Below the pieces are notes generated by a model, which saw only the letters and a program-made list of their open reading frames with translations, ran no database searches and was not told the DNA's origin. A DNA stretch of 64,000 nucleotides from Roseitalea porphyridii (lineage in GTDB: Bacteria; Pseudomonadota; Alphaproteobacteria; Rhizobiales; Rhizobiaceae). The translations under genes were made by a program, and so were the position numbers. Of the stretch, positions 18,209 to 31,692 are shown in pieces. The DNA lies in NCBI RefSeq assembly GCF_004331955.1, contig NZ_CP036532.1, forward strand, positions 434,001-498,000. The letters are read 5' to 3'. Numbering within the stretch: the first letter of the stretch is position 1; each line of letters starts with the position of its first letter.

Positions 18209-19546
18209 TCAGGTCCCGGCGAGCGTCATCGGCTCGGTCATCAGCGTCGGTGCGGCGGTGGGGAAGGTGCGGTCGAGATCGTTCGCCGGCTGCATGGCCA
18301 TGAACATGTCGGCCAGATTGCCCGCGATCGTCACTTCCGACACCGGGAAGGCGAGTTCGCCGTTCTCGATCCAGAAGCCGGAGGCGCCGCGGCTGTATTC
18401 GCCGGTAACGAGATTGACGCCCTGTCCGAACACTTCGGTGACGTAGAAGCCGGTTCCGACAGCGTCGAGCATCTGTTCGGGCGAGACGTCGCCAGGCTCG
18501 ATGGAAAGGTTTGTCGAGCCCGCATTGACGACCGTGCCGCCGCGCACGCCGCGCCCGTTCGTCTCAAGCTCCAGTTCGCGGCCGATCGCGGTCGACAGGA
18601 ACCAGTGGTTCAGGACGCCCTGGTCGACCATCGTCAGTGGCGCGGCGACCACGCCTTCGCCGTCGAACAGGCGCGAACCGGCGCCGCGCGGACGCAGCGG
18701 ATCGTCGATCACGGTGATCGCGGCATTGGCGATCTGCTGGCCCATCTTGCCGCCAAGGAAGGTCGACCGGCGCGCCACCGAGCCGCCATTGATGGCGCCC
18801 GACAGATGCCCGAGGATCGACCGGGCCACCCGCGGATCGAACACCGCCTTGATCCGGCCGGTCGGCATCTTGCGCGGATTGATCCGGCGCGCGGTCCGTT
18901 CGCCGGCCTTGCGGCCGATGTCGGCGGGATCGTCGAGATCGGCGAAATGGGTCCGGCTGGAGAATTCGTAGTCGCGTTCCATCGCCGTGCCTTCGCCGGC
19001 GATCACGGCCACCGAGCGGCCGAACCGGGAACGCCGGTAGGCACCCGAAAAGCCGTCCGTCGTGACCAGCACGAACCCCGCTTCGCCGGCCGAGGCCGAG
19101 CCGCCTGACGAATTGGTGATGCCGTCCACCGCCAGCGCCGCCGCTTCGGCCGCCAGCGCGTCCTCGGTCAGGCGCTCGGCGGAGACCTCGGTTGCATCGT
19201 AGAGGTCCAGATCGGGCAAGTCGCGCGCCAGCCGGTCCTGATCGGGCAGGCCGTTATAGGGATCGTCCGGCGAGACCTTCGCCATCGCCACGGCCCGCTC
19301 GGCCAGTTGCGCCGGATCGCTCGTCGCCGCGGCCGACACGCTGGCCACCTTGCGGCCGACGAACACCCTCAGGGACATGTCGTCGCTCTCGGACGCATCG
19401 GTGCCCTCGACCTTGCCGTTGCGCACGCTGACCGCGCGCGAACGCGACCGCACCGACACGGCGTCGGCGGCATCGGCGCCGGCCCGCCTTGCCGCCTCGA
19501 CCAGGCGGGAGGCGCGGTCGAGCAGGGTTTGGCTGTGATCGTCCAT
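18209..19546 (-). CDS. pmbA: TldD/PmbA-family metalloprotease-like protein (TldE type)
   Basis: A 445-residue TldE/PmbA homologue. In enterobacteria the TldD-TldE pair degrades unfolded peptides and matures microcin B17 and CcdA; no TldD gene is in this window. The N-terminal half shows the family SVRNGKVEGTDASESDDMSLRVFVG segment (given here in part: VRNGKVEGTDASESDD). The C-terminal half carries RGVRGGTVVNAGSTNLSIEP and GEYSRGASGFWIENGE. The TldE partner lacks the HExxxH zinc motif of TldD, and none is seen here. Start ATG 19546 (MDDHSQTLLDRA); an upstream in-frame start at 19597 is less likely. Operon with the IMPase gene downstream. Confidence 0.9.
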   Translation of the reverse strand: MDDHSQTLLDRASRLVEAARRAGADAADAVSVRSRSRAVSVRNGKVEGTDASESDDMSLRVFVGRKVASVSAAATSDPAQLAERAVAMAKVSPDDPYNGLPDQDRLARDLPDLDLYDATEVSAERLTEDALAAEAAALAVDGITNSSGGSASAGEAGFVLVTTDGFSGAYRRSRFGRSVAVIAGEGTAMERDYEFSSRTHFADLDDPADIGRKAGERTARRINPRKMPTGRIKAVFDPRVARSILGHLSGAINGGSVARRSTFLGGKMGQQIANAAITVIDDPLRPRGAGSRLFDGEGVVAAPLTMVDQGVLNHWFLSTAIGRELELETNGRGVRGGTVVNAGSTNLSIEPGDVSPEQMLDAVGTGFYVTEVFGQGVNLVTGEYSRGASGFWIENGELAFPVSEVTIAGNLADMFMAMQPANDLDRTFPTAAPTLMTEPMTLAGT

Positions 19547-19690
19547 TGCGGTCTTTCCGGGAAAGAGGCGACACGGACGCGCCGCGCCCGGGGTCACATT
19601 GTTTTCATTCGGCTGCGCTTCATCTATTGCTGGTTGCGACGTTCATCAAGGCCGCCTGCGGCGTGCCCGCAAACGATCGGGGAGACCGGC

Positions 19691-21526
19691 ATGGCCGGCG
19701 CTGAAGCACCCGGGTTCTACAGCGAAGCGATCCTGCTGCTCGGCGGGGCGGTGGTGGCCGCGCCGCTCTTCAAGCGGCTCGGGCTCGGCACGGTGCTTGG
19801 CTACCTGGCGGCCGGCACGGTGATCGGACCGATCCTGGGCCTGTTCAGTGACGCCGAGTCGATCCTGCAGGTCGCCGAACTGGGCGTTGTGATGCTCCTG
19901 TTCGTCATCGGGCTCGAACTCAAACCGCAACGATTATGGTCGATGCGGCGCGTCATCTTCGGTCTGGGCGCCGCGCAGGTCGGCATCACCGGGCTCGTTC
20001 TGGCCGGTCTGGGGCTTGTGCTCGGTGGCTTGAGCCCGTCGGCGGCGCTCGTCGTCGGCTTCGGCCTCGCCTTGTCCTCGACGGCTTTCGCGCTGCAGAT
20101 TCTGGAGGAACGCGGCGAGATGAGCCGCGCGCACGGGCAGAAATCATTCGCCATCCTGCTGTTCCAGGACATGGCGATCGTGCCGCTGCTGGCGATCATT
20201 CCGCTGCTCGCGCCGGGCGGTGCGGATGCCGCCGAGATGAGCGCCACCGGTTTCGCCCTCGCCATCGGCGCGGTCGCGGTGCTGATCGCCTCGGGCCGCT
20301 ACCTGCTCAACCCCCTGTTCCGCGTCATCGGCAACACCGGCGCACGCGAGGCGATGATCGCAACGGCGCTGTTCGTGGTGATGGCGTCGGCCATGCTCAT
20401 GCAGGTGGTCGGCCTGTCGATGGCGCTGGGCGCGTTCATCGCAGGCGTGATGCTGGCCGAATCCTCCTACCGGCACGAACTGGAAGCGGACATCGAACCG
20501 TTCCGCGGCCTTCTGCTGGGCCTCTTCTTCATGGCGATCGGCATGAGCCTCGATCTCGCCGTGCTGGCCGGCAACTGGCTGGTCATCGTGCTCGCCGTAC
20601 CGCTTCTGATGATCGTCAAGGCGGCGATCATCTACGGGCTCGGCCGCGCCTTCGGCTCGCCGCCGGACGTTGCGGTGCGCACCGCGCTGGTGCTGCCCCA
20701 GGGCGGCGAATTCGGCTTCGTGATGTTCTCGTCGGCCGTGGCGCTCGGCATCTTCGACGGCCAGACCGCGTCCATCCTGATCGCCATCGTCACGCTGTCG
20801 ATGGCGCTGACGCCGATCTCGGTGGCGCTGGCGCCGTTCCTGATCGGTGAGGAGAAGCCCGAGGAGATGGAGGAGGATTTCGACGGCGCGGACCGCGGCG
20901 CCGACGTCCTGATGATCGGCTTTTCCCGCTTCGGCCAGATCGCCTCGCAGATTCTTCTGTCGGGCGGCTCGGACGTGACCATCATCGATCATTCGGCGGA
21001 CCGCGTCCGCGCGGCGCAGAGGTTCGGTTTCCGCATCTATTTCGGCGACGGCACCCGCAAGGAGGTGCTGGAGGCCGCCGGCATCAGAAGCGCCAAGATC
21101 GTCGCCGTCACCACCCAGAAAAAGGAAATCACCGACCGGATCGTCGAACTGGTGCAGCGCGAATATCCCGAGGCCCGCCTTTTCGTGCGGTCCTACGACC
21201 GGGCCCACACGCTCGAACTGCGGGCGGCCAACATCGAGTATGAACTGCGCGAGACGTTCGAATCCGGGCTCGTCTTTGGCGCCCGGACGCTGCAGGCCCT
21301 GGGCGTTTCCGAGGATCTGGCCACGCAGATTCGCGACGATGTCCGCAAGCGCGACGAGGAACGCCTGCGCATCCAGGCCGTCGACGGCATTTACGCGGGT
21401 GGCCACATGCTGCACACCCAGCCCGTCTCGCCCGAGCCGCTGACCAAGCCCACGCGCGAGGCCAAGATCATCAACACCGAGCGGACCGACGCGTCCGCCG
21501 AACAGGAGCCTGCCGAGAACCGATGA
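19691..21526 (+). CDS. CPA2-family monovalent cation:proton antiporter (Kef/YbaL type)
   Basis: A 611-residue inner-membrane transporter. About 12 hydrophobic segments span residues 8-390, including the CPA2 core [18 protein letters not shown] and [10 protein letters not shown], whose aspartate corresponds to the family transport site. A cytosolic TrkA-N/RCK Rossmann domain follows ([20 protein letters not shown], about 405-520) that would bind NAD(H) or a similar ligand. The C-terminal tail is hydrophilic. It most resembles YbaL/KefB-like K+/H+ antiporters. ATG 19691 has a GGGGAG ribosome site. The VOC gene starts within its stop codon (ATGA overlap). Confidence 0.92.
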   Translation: MAGAEAPGFYSEAILLLGGAVVAAPLFKRLGLGTVLGYLAAGTVIGPILGLFSDAESILQVAELGVVMLLFVIGLELKPQRLWSMRRVIFGLGAAQVGITGLVLAGLGLVLGGLSPSAALVVGFGLALSSTAFALQILEERGEMSRAHGQKSFAILLFQDMAIVPLLAIIPLLAPGGADAAEMSATGFALAIGAVAVLIASGRYLLNPLFRVIGNTGAREAMIATALFVVMASAMLMQVVGLSMALGAFIAGVMLAESSYRHELEADIEPFRGLLLGLFFMAIGMSLDLAVLAGNWLVIVLAVPLLMIVKAAIIYGLGRAFGSPPDVAVRTALVLPQGGEFGFVMFSSAVALGIFDGQTASILIAIVTLSMALTPISVALAPFLIGEEKPEEMEEDFDGADRGADVLMIGFSRFGQIASQILLSGGSDVTIIDHSADRVRAAQRFGFRIYFGDGTRKEVLEAAGIRSAKIVAVTTQKKEITDRIVELVQREYPEARLFVRSYDRAHTLELRAANIEYELRETFESGLVFGARTLQALGVSEDLATQIRDDVRKRDEERLRIQAVDGIYAGGHMLHTQPVSPEPLTKPTREAKIINTERTDASAEQEPAENR

Positions 21527-21948
21527 CCCACTCCCTGATGCCCTTCCACCTCGCCTTCCCCGTGCGGGACCTCGAGCAGACGCGCACCTTCTACCGCGAC
21601 GTGCTCGGCTGCACCGAGGGCCGCTCGTCCGATCACTGGGTCGATTTCTCCCTGTTCGGGCACCAGATCGTCGCCCATGTGCGCGACACGCCGGCCGGCG
21701 AGACCAGGACCCATGTCGACACGATCGACGTGCCGGTGCCGCACTTCGGCGTCGTGCTGCCGATGGATGAGTGGAAGACGCTGGCCGAGCGACTGGAAGC
21801 GCGCGACGACATCGACTGGATCGAACGGCCGCTGACGCGCTTTGCCGGCGAGGTCGGTGAACAGGCGACCCTGTTCATCCGCGATCCTTCCGGCAACGCG
21901 CTCGAGTTCAAGGGTTTTGCGTCGATGGACCAGCTCTTCGCCGCATGA
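21523..21948 (+). CDS. VOC-family protein (glyoxalase/dioxygenase fold)
   Basis: A 141-residue protein of the vicinal-oxygen-chelate superfamily: [20 protein letters not shown] (N-terminal beta-alpha-beta with a metal-ligand His), then [11 protein letters not shown] and [16 protein letters not shown], where the final Glu is the usual ligand. The substrate is unknown; these small VOC proteins are often labelled glyoxalase- or dioxygenase-like. It overlaps both neighbours by 4 bp (ATGA at each end), placing it in a translationally coupled operon between the cation antiporter and the MATE exporter. Confidence 0.88.
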   Translation: MTHSLMPFHLAFPVRDLEQTRTFYRDVLGCTEGRSSDHWVDFSLFGHQIVAHVRDTPAGETRTHVDTIDVPVPHFGVVLPMDEWKTLAERLEARDDIDWIERPLTRFAGEVGEQATLFIRDPSGNALEFKGFASMDQLFAA

Positions 21949-23366
21949 GCCAGCCGGCCGCCGCGCAGGCGAAATTCCTGACCGGCCCGACCATGGGCCA
22001 TGTGATCGTGATGACCGCCACCGGCTCGATCGGGCTGGTGGCGATCTTCATGGTCGATGCGCTCAACCTGTTCTACATCTCGCTGCTCGGCCAGCAGGAG
22101 CTGGCCGCCGCGATCGGCTATGCCGGCACGCTGATGTTCTTTGCGGTCTCGATCGCCATCGGCATGACGATTGCCACCGGCGCGATCGTCGCCCGGGCGC
22201 TCGGCGCCGGCGACCGGGAGCGTGCCGCGCGCAACGGCGGCGCTGCGCTGGTCTTCATCGGCTTGGCGATGACGCTTATCGCGGCGCTGATCTGGCCCAA
22301 CCTGCACGTTCTGACCGGGCTTCTGGGCGCGCGGGGCGAAACGCGCGAGATCGCCGTGCATTTCCTGCAGATCGTCGTGCCGTCGATGCCGGCGGTGGCG
22401 ATCGGCATGGGCGCGTCGGGCATTTTGCGCGCGGTCGGCGACGCCCGCCGCGCCATGTACGTGACCCTGATCGGCGGTGCGGTCTCCGCCATTCTCGACC
22501 CGATGCTGATCTTCGGCTTCGATCTGGGGGTCACGGGCGCGGCGATCGCCACCAACATCTCGCGCCTTGCGATCCTCGGCATCGGCCTGCACGGCGCGAT
22601 CGTCGTGCACGATCTGGTGCGGCTGCCCGATCCGCGCGCGCTTTTCTCCGTCGCGCGACCGTTCTTCGTCATCGCCGGGCCGGCGGTGATGACCCAGCTC
22701 GCCACGCCCGTCGGCAACGCCTACGTGACCGCGCAGATCGCGCGGTTCGGCGACGACGCGGTGGCCGGTTGGGCCGTGATCGGCCGGCTCATTCCGGTCG
22801 CCTTCGGGGCGATCTTCGCGCTGTCGGGGGCCGTCGGGCCGATCCTTGCGCAGAACCTCGGCGGCCGTCGCTACGACCGGCTGCGCTCGGCCATGCGCGA
22901 CGCGCTGGTCTTCACCATCGTCTACGTGCTGGTGGTCTGCGCGATCCTGGCCGCCTTCGCCGGTCCGATCGCCGATCTGTTCGGCGCGACGGGCCACGCG
23001 CGCGAACTGATCGTCTTCTTCTGCGTGTTCGCGGCGATCAGCTTCCTGTTCAATGGCGGGCTTTTCGTCGCCAACGCCGCCTTCAACAATCTGGGTTATG
23101 CGTTCTATTCGACCGTCTTCAACTGGGGCCGGTCGACGCTCGGCGTCATCCCGTTCGTCTGGGTCGGCGCGCAGCTCTACGGCGCGATCGGCGTCATCGC
23201 CGGCTGGGCGCTGGGCGCGGTCGTGTTCGGCATCGCGGCGGTGATCGTCTGCTTCCGGGTAATCGCAACGATCGAACATCGCGACGACGCCGAACCGCCG
23301 GTCGGACCGGTGCCACCGACCGCGCAGTCCCCCTTCACCAGCGCCAAGGGCGCAACGCTCGGTTAG
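21945..23366 (+). CDS. MATE-family efflux transporter
   Basis: A 473-residue multidrug and toxic compound extrusion protein, with twelve predicted membrane helices and the internal two-fold repeat of the MATE fold. Recognisable family segments include [34 protein letters not shown] and [24 protein letters not shown] proteins export cationic drugs or metabolites in exchange for Na+ or H+; the coupling ion cannot be read. Its ATG overlaps the VOC gene stop. It ends 4 bp before the convergent patatin gene, with no room for a terminator. Confidence 0.92.
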   Translation: MSQPAAAQAKFLTGPTMGHVIVMTATGSIGLVAIFMVDALNLFYISLLGQQELAAAIGYAGTLMFFAVSIAIGMTIATGAIVARALGAGDRERAARNGGAALVFIGLAMTLIAALIWPNLHVLTGLLGARGETREIAVHFLQIVVPSMPAVAIGMGASGILRAVGDARRAMYVTLIGGAVSAILDPMLIFGFDLGVTGAAIATNISRLAILGIGLHGAIVVHDLVRLPDPRALFSVARPFFVIAGPAVMTQLATPVGNAYVTAQIARFGDDAVAGWAVIGRLIPVAFGAIFALSGAVGPILAQNLGGRRYDRLRSAMRDALVFTIVYVLVVCAILAAFAGPIADLFGATGHARELIVFFCVFAAISFLFNGGLFVANAAFNNLGYAFYSTVFNWGRSTLGVIPFVWVGAQLYGAIGVIAGWALGAVVFGIAAVIVCFRVIATIEHRDDAEPPVGPVPPTAQSPFTSAKGATLG

Positions 23367-23370
23367 GCGC

Positions 23371-24282
23371 TCACTTGCCGCGGCGCACCGCGACCGGGTC
23401 CATCTCCCAGGCGGCGATGGCCGCTTCCATCTTGCGGCGGAACTCGTCGCGCACCGTCGCGGTCGCGTCGAGGATCTGCTGCGCCTTCAGGAAGTCGAGC
23501 ACGCGGAAACGCGACACCGGCGGCCGCACGAAGACATCGGGCGGCTCGACCATCAGCTTGAGCTGGATCATCGACTGGTTCATCAGCTGGGCGACGCCGA
23601 ACAGGCTTTCCATGGTGGTCGGCGACTTGGACGGGTCGCCCTCGGGCGCGCCGACCACGTCGACGCCGACGACGATGTCGGCCTTGCCCATCAGATGGTC
23701 GTAGGGAACCGGATTGAAGATGCCGCCGTCGACATAGAACCGGCCGTCGCGCTTGACCGGCTTGAACACGGCCGGGATCGCCGCCGAGGCCGCGATGGCC
23801 GCGTGAAGATCGCCGCCGTCGAACACGGTCTGCCGATGGCCGTAATAGTCCGTCGCGACGATCTGCATCGGAATGCCCAGTTCCTCGAACGTCTCGGGAA
23901 TGTCCGGCGGCAGGAACGTCTTGACGATTCGCTCGATGTTGAACTGGCCGAAACGGAACCCGCCATCGACCAGTTCGCTCAACCGCGAGGGCCGGGTCTG
24001 CCAGAACTTGGCCATCACCTCGGCCCGGTTGCCGGCAAGCTTGAGCGTGTACTCGCGAATCTCGCGGCCCGTCATGCCGGCGGCGACGCCCGCACCCATG
24101 ATGGCGCCGATCGAGGCGCCGCAGATGGCCACCGGCCGGATGCCCATCTCGTCGAGCATCTCGATGATGTGGATGTGCGCGTAGCCGCGCGCGCCGCCGC
24201 CGCCGAAGGCGATCGCGACCGTCGGCCGCGAAACCGTGTTTGCGATGGCCGGTGCCGGAGGCGGGTCGGTCAGAACGGTCAT
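23371..24282 (-). CDS. Patatin-like phospholipase family protein
   Basis: A 303-residue serine lipase/esterase of the patatin/RssA group. The oxyanion-hole glycine stretch AFGGGGARGYAHI (about 25-37), the nucleophile elbow GASIG (Ser57) and the catalytic Asp in YVDGGIFNPVPYD form the complete Ser-Asp dyad. No signal peptide is evident, so it probably acts in the cytosol or on the inner leaflet. ATG 24282 starts 2 bp after the rsmD stop, so the two are co-transcribed. Family members hydrolyse phospholipids or act as regulators of envelope homeostasis; the substrate is unknown. Confidence 0.9.
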   Translation of the reverse strand: MTVLTDPPPAPAIANTVSRPTVAIAFGGGGARGYAHIHIIEMLDEMGIRPVAICGASIGAIMGAGVAAGMTGREIREYTLKLAGNRAEVMAKFWQTRPSRLSELVDGGFRFGQFNIERIVKTFLPPDIPETFEELGIPMQIVATDYYGHRQTVFDGGDLHAAIAASAAIPAVFKPVKRDGRFYVDGGIFNPVPYDHLMGKADIVVGVDVVGAPEGDPSKSPTTMESLFGVAQLMNQSMIQLKLMVEPPDVFVRPPVSRFRVLDFLKAQQILDATATVRDEFRRKMEAAIAAWEMDPVAVRRGK

Positions 24283-24284
24283 TG

Positions 24285-24848
24285 TCACTCCCGGGCGGCA
24301 ATGAAATGCAGGGCCGTGTCGCCGGCCGCGCGACGCTCGATCACTGCAAAGCCCTCGGGCAGGTCGAGCCGTGCATCTGCGTCCTCTTCTAGCACGACCA
24401 GTGCCTCGTTGCGCAACCAGCCGCCTTGCCGCAGGGCAGCGAGCGCCTTCTCGCCCAGTCCGCGTCCATAGGGCGGATCGGCGAACGCCAGATCGAACGG
24501 CGTCATCGTGCCGATCGGTCCGAGCCGCGTGGCGTCGCGCTTGAACACCTTGGCAACGCCGTTGAGCGCCAGGTCCTCCATGGTCCTGCGGATCAGGGCC
24601 CGGCCCTGCACCGAGGGCTCGACGAACAGCGCCGCCGACGCGCCGCGCGACAGCGCCTCGAAACCCAGCGCGCCGGTGCCGGCGAACAGATCGATCACGC
24701 GCGCGCCCTCGAGCCGGTCCGGCCAGTTGTGGGCGATCATGTTGAACAGCGTTTCGCGCATCCGGTCGGTCGTCGGCCGGATGGACCGGTCGCCGGGCCT
24801 GGGCGCCGAGATCGCGCGGCCGCGCAGCCGCCCGCCGACGATCCGCAT
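24285..24848 (-). CDS. rsmD: 16S rRNA (guanine(966)-N(2))-methyltransferase
   Basis: RsmD methylates G966 of 16S rRNA. The 187-residue length is typical. The N-terminal MRIVGGRLRGRAISAP and IRPTTDRMRETLFNMI are signature segments. The SAM-binding loop is VIDLFAGTGALGFEALSRGA and the N6/N2 methyltransferase motif IV is FADPPYG. It starts 3 bp after the rluB stop and is followed immediately by the patatin gene: an rluB-rsmD-patatin transcript, as in many Hyphomicrobiales. Confidence 0.96.
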   Translation of the reverse strand: MRIVGGRLRGRAISAPRPGDRSIRPTTDRMRETLFNMIAHNWPDRLEGARVIDLFAGTGALGFEALSRGASAALFVEPSVQGRALIRRTMEDLALNGVAKVFKRDATRLGPIGTMTPFDLAFADPPYGRGLGEKALAALRQGGWLRNEALVVLEEDADARLDLPEGFAVIERRAAGDTALHFIAARE

Positions 24849-24851
24849 CGG

Positions 24852-26279
24852 TCAGCCGCGCCGCGGCTTCTTGGGCCCGCCGGGCTTGCCACCCGGCGCC
24901 GGCTTGCCGCGGCCGCCGACGGCCGGCTTTTCGCTCCGCTGGCGCTTGCCGCCTTCGGGGCGCGCGCCCGGCGCCATCCATACGTTGGAGGCGCGGTTGG
25001 CCCGGCCATGCGGCTTGCCGCTTTCCTCGGCCTTGTCCTGCCGGGGCGGCTTGGTCGACCAGCGTTCGCGCACCCGCTCGCGGCGCTCGCCCGGTTTCTC
25101 GAACCGCTTGGGCTTGCCGCCCCTGTCGTCCTCGCCACCGGCGCGGCGGGTTCCCGAAACCCAGTCGCCGGACTTCTCCACCGAGACCGACGGAGCGTCG
25201 TCGCCGGCCTTGACCGGCCGGTTCGGAAACGATCGCAGCACCGGCGCTTCGAAGTCCGCGCCCGATTCCTCGATCATCCGCGCGCCGAGCTGGTCGCGCA
25301 GCGTCTTGCCGCGCACCTCCAGAACGGCGCCGGGCTCGAGCGAACCGAGCTGAAACGGACCGTAGGAGACGCGGATCAGCCGGTTGACCTCCAGGCCAAG
25401 CGCGCCGAGCACGTTCTTGACCTCGCGGTTCTTGCCCTCGCGCAGACCGATCTCGATCCACACGTTCGAACCCTGCTCGCGTTCGAGCGTCGCCTCGATG
25501 GCGCCGTAGAAGACGCCGTCGACCGCCATGCCGTCCTTGAGTTCGTCGAGCCGCTTCTGGGTGATGCGGCCATGGGCACGCACGCGGTAACGGCGCAGCC
25601 AGCCGGTCTGCGGCAGTTCGAGCATGCGCGCCAGCCCGCCATCGTTGGTCAGCAGCAGCAGCCCCTCGGTGTTGATGTCGAGCCGGCCCACGCTGATCAC
25701 GCGCGGCAGGTCGGCGGGCAGCCGGTCGAACACGGTCGGGCGGCCCTGCGGATCGCGGTTGGACGTCACCAGCCCCGGCGGTTTGTGATAGAGCCAGAGC
25801 CGGGTCCGCTCGACCGCCGGGATCGGCTTGCCGTCGAGCTCGATGCGGTCGGTCGGCGTCACGTTGACCGCCGGCGAAGAAAGCACCTTGCCATTGACGG
25901 CGACGCGGCCGGCGGCGATCAGCCCCTCGGCCTCGCGGCGCGAGGCGACGCCGGCGCGGGCCAGCCGTTTGGCGATCCGCTCTTCGGTCTGCGGGGCCGT
26001 CTCGGTCGGCGTCGCTCCGCCGGCGTCCGGCCTGGCATCGTCCCTTCTGCGTGGCGCGCCCTTGCCGCTCCCGCTCGCGTCCTTGCGGGGCGGGCCCTTG
26101 CCGCGCGCCGGCACCGTGCTCTTCGGAGCGCTCTTGTAGCCGCGACTGCCGCGCGGCGCCCGATCGTCGGACGCCGGACGGCTTCCGCCACCGCCGGGCC
26201 GGCCCTTGAAGCCGCGGCTGCGCAGCGGCTTGCCGCCGGCCTTCGGCTTTCCGCCGCTCCTTGTGTCGTCGTCGCTCAT
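24852..26279 (-). CDS. rluB: Ribosomal large subunit pseudouridine synthase (RluB type) with long disordered arms
   Basis: A 475-residue rRNA pseudouridine synthase of the RsuA/RluB/E/F group. An S4 RNA-binding domain (about 101-150: RIAKRLARAGVASRREAEGL) precedes the catalytic domain with the active Asp201 in VGRLDINTEGLLLLTND. The core ends near residue 345. Both flanks (about 1-95 and 365-475) are low-complexity and rich in Gly, Lys, Arg and Pro, probably disordered RNA-contacting tails, which makes the protein much longer than the ~290-residue E. coli enzyme; such tails are common in Rhizobiales. ATG 26279 is divergent from tadA. Confidence 0.94.
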   Translation of the reverse strand: MSDDDTRSGGKPKAGGKPLRSRGFKGRPGGGGSRPASDDRAPRGSRGYKSAPKSTVPARGKGPPRKDASGSGKGAPRRRDDARPDAGGATPTETAPQTEERIAKRLARAGVASRREAEGLIAAGRVAVNGKVLSSPAVNVTPTDRIELDGKPIPAVERTRLWLYHKPPGLVTSNRDPQGRPTVFDRLPADLPRVISVGRLDINTEGLLLLTNDGGLARMLELPQTGWLRRYRVRAHGRITQKRLDELKDGMAVDGVFYGAIEATLEREQGSNVWIEIGLREGKNREVKNVLGALGLEVNRLIRVSYGPFQLGSLEPGAVLEVRGKTLRDQLGARMIEESGADFEAPVLRSFPNRPVKAGDDAPSVSVEKSGDWVSGTRRAGGEDDRGGKPKRFEKPGERRERVRERWSTKPPRQDKAEESGKPHGRANRASNVWMAPGARPEGGKRQRSEKPAVGGRGKPAPGGKPGGPKKPRRG

Positions 26280-26343
26280 ATGGTGTTTGCCTTTCGGCGC
26301 GTGACTATCAGGTCGCGCCGTTCCGCGCGAGGGAAACTTGCCG

Positions 26344-26799
26344 ATGACGCCCCCCGGCCAGCAGAGCTTCATGCAGATCGCGCTCGACGAGGCGCGCGCC
26401 GCCGCCGAACGCGGCGAGGTGCCGGTCGGCGCGGTCATCGTCCGCGACGGCGCCGTCATAGCCCGGGCCGGCAACCGGCCGCGCGAGGCCCACGATCCGA
26501 GCGCGCATGCCGAGATGCTCGCCATCCGTCAGGCGTGCGCGGCGCTACGCAGCGAGCGTCTGCCGGGCTGCGACCTCTACGTCACGCTCGAACCATGCAC
26601 CATGTGCGCGGCCGCGATCTCCTTTGCGCGCATCCGGCGGCTCTATTTCGGGGCGGTCGACGAGAAGGGGGGCGCGGTCGTCTCCGGCGTCCGCTTCTTC
26701 GATCAGCCGGGCTGTCATCATGCGCCGGACGTCTATCCGGGCATCGGCGAGGCCGAGGCCGCCACGCTGCTGAGGGATTTCTTCCGGACGAGGCGGTGA
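26344..26799 (+). CDS. tadA: tRNA adenosine(34) deaminase
   Basis: TadA converts A34 of tRNA-Arg(ACG) to inosine for wobble decoding. The 151-residue protein has the zinc site complete: HAE at 55-57 (His ligand and catalytic Glu) and PCTMC with Cys85 and Cys88. The segment GEVPVGAVIVRDG is also typical. ATG 26344; a TTG six bases upstream is less likely. Divergent from rluB across 64 bp, so both RNA-modification genes share a promoter region. Convergent with the downstream lipoprotein gene. Confidence 0.95.
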   Translation: MTPPGQQSFMQIALDEARAAAERGEVPVGAVIVRDGAVIARAGNRPREAHDPSAHAEMLAIRQACAALRSERLPGCDLYVTLEPCTMCAAAISFARIRRLYFGAVDEKGGAVVSGVRFFDQPGCHHAPDVYPGIGEAEAATLLRDFFRTRR

Positions 26800-26813
26800 C
26801 CCCGGCCGTCAGC

Positions 26814-27386
26814 TCAGAACGGCAGCCAGCGACGCCACGCCGGCCGGTCTCCGCTCGCCCGCTTGGCCGCGCGTTCCTTGTCGCGTTCGGACAGGCCGCG
26901 GTCGCCGTAGGGCGCCGAGGCGGCCGGAATGCGGTACTCGGTCGGCGGGTCGGTCAGGTAGACGCGCTGGCCGGCGGTTCCGGCCGTGCGGGACGGGCCC
27001 TCGCCGGCACCGACCGCGTCGGCATTGTCGCGGCCGACGATGAAGTTCGGATCGCGGCGGCCTTCATCGGCTTCCCGGCGCACGCGTGCGCGCATCTCCT
27101 CGGGGCTCTCGGGCCACAGATCGCCCGAAGCGGTGACGATGTTCTCCTGCGGCGGGGGCAGCGTGGTCGTATCGGTCGGCTCGACCAGCCCGGGCCGCGG
27201 CGTGTAGTTGATCGGCGGCGGCGGGCTGCGGTCGCGCAGCGAGATCGCGTTGCCCAGATCGTCCATGAGCTGGTCCGAGGCGGTCACGCCGGTTCCGTAG
27301 GTCGGCCCGAAGCAGCCCGTGACGGCAAGGCCGCCGGCGCAAACGAGCGCGAGCGTGACGGTGGGTCGTAGGGCGGTGCGGTTCAT
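26814..27386 (-). CDS. Conserved hypothetical lipoprotein
   Basis: A 190-residue exported protein whose signal peptide ends in a lipobox (LAVTGC, Cys near residue 25), so it is predicted to be lipid-anchored. The mature part is Pro- and charge-rich with no recognised domain: a PPPPINYTPRPGLVEP stretch and an acidic/basic middle. The C-terminus is basic (RAWRRWLPF-like). It lies 153 bp downstream of ileS on the same strand. This gene order (ileS, then a small lipoprotein) is seen in other Hyphomicrobiales. Function unknown. Confidence 0.78.
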   Translation of the reverse strand: MNRTALRPTVTLALVCAGGLAVTGCFGPTYGTGVTASDQLMDDLGNAISLRDRSPPPPINYTPRPGLVEPTDTTTLPPPQENIVTASGDLWPESPEEMRARVRREADEGRRDPNFIVGRDNADAVGAGEGPSRTAGTAGQRVYLTDPPTEYRIPAASAPYGDRGLSERDKERAAKRASGDRPAWRRWLPF

Positions 27387-27539
27387 GGCGGACCTTGGAT
27401 CTTGTCGGGGCCGGGTCGGCGCGCCGGCCCGGACCTGCTGCACGGAAAATCCGGCAATTTCGTGAAGGCGCCCTAGCACATCCTGCCGCCGGGCGTAAAT
27501 CGGCTCGATCATGGTTGGTTAACCATGACCGAACACCGT

Positions 27540-30725
<3,186 letters not shown>

Positions 30726-30933
30726 CGGTTCTGCCGTCTTGAACGGGTGCGGCGCGGCGGGCGCGGCAACATTGAATTTTTCGGGCGAAGGCGGGCGGAC
30801 CCGCAATAACGAACTCCCGGTCCCGCAGCGCTAGGTCAGCGGCGGGCCGGGCCAGTAATTCGAATGATGGCGCGGACGCGGATCAACATGGGCCGGCTTC
30901 TAGCAATGGTGCGGTGCGAATGGAAGGCGCAAT

Positions 30934-31692
30934 TCAGGTCACCGGCCCGTCGAGCCGGTCGTGGATGATGCGTTTCATCATCGCAGTGACCGGCCCGGGC
31001 GCGATCCGGCCGGCGAGCGAGATCAGACGCGCGGCCCCGCCCGGCACGATCATCGCGCGGCCGCGCTCGGCTCCGGCGAGGATCAGCCGCGCCGCCACGC
31101 CCGGGTCCATGCGCCGTGCCGCATCGGCGCCTTGCGGCGCGTGCCGGGCCGCATGGTCCGTGCGCAAGGGGCCCGGAAAGGCGACCGAGACGCCGACGCC
31201 CAGGCGCTTTGCGAAGGGCCTGCGGATCGACAGTGCGTAGACCGCGAGCGCGTCCTTCGACGCCGCATAGCTCGCAGCCCCCGGATAGCCGGTGAAGCGG
31301 CTGAGCGAGGAGACGAAGACGATCCGGCCGCCGCGTGCGAATGCTCCGGAGTTGGCGAGCGCGGCGCACAGCACCATCGGCGCTTCCAGATTGACCGCCA
31401 GAAGCCGCGCATGCGCCTCGGCGGGGATCACCGAGAACGGGCCGGTCGCCGAAATGCCGGCATTGAAGATGACGCGGTCGAACGGGCCGGCCTCGGCAAG
31501 GCGTTTGGCGAGAGCGTCGACGGCGGCGCCGTCGGCGAGATCGCAGCGCCAGTGCTCGAACGGGGCCTCCTTGCCGGGGTCATCGCGGTCGACGCCGATG
31601 ACGCGGTATCCGTCGCCGGCCAGCCGTTCGGCCATCGCCCGGCCGAGCCCCGCCGTGGCGCCGGTGACGAACGCGGTGCCAGGCGCGCTCAC
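30934..31692 (-). CDS. SDR-family NAD(P)-dependent oxidoreductase
   Basis: A 252-residue short-chain dehydrogenase/reductase. Cofactor motif TGATAGLGRA (TGxxxGxG) near the N-terminus, NAGIS in the middle, and the catalytic YAASK tetrad motif preceded by VSSLSRFTG. The Asp in GVDRDD at the end of beta-2 suggests NAD preference. The substrate is not apparent. It starts at GTG 31692 inside the stop of the preceding SDR gene (GTGA overlap), so it is the third gene of a ribF-SDR-SDR operon. Residues after about 215 are basic and hydrophobic and could associate with membrane. Confidence 0.88.
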   Translation of the reverse strand: MSAPGTAFVTGATAGLGRAMAERLAGDGYRVIGVDRDDPGKEAPFEHWRCDLADGAAVDALAKRLAEAGPFDRVIFNAGISATGPFSVIPAEAHARLLAVNLEAPMVLCAALANSGAFARGGRIVFVSSLSRFTGYPGAASYAASKDALAVYALSIRRPFAKRLGVGVSVAFPGPLRTDHAARHAPQGADAARRMDPGVAARLILAGAERGRAMIVPGGAARLISLAGRIAPGPVTAMMKRIIHDRLDGPVT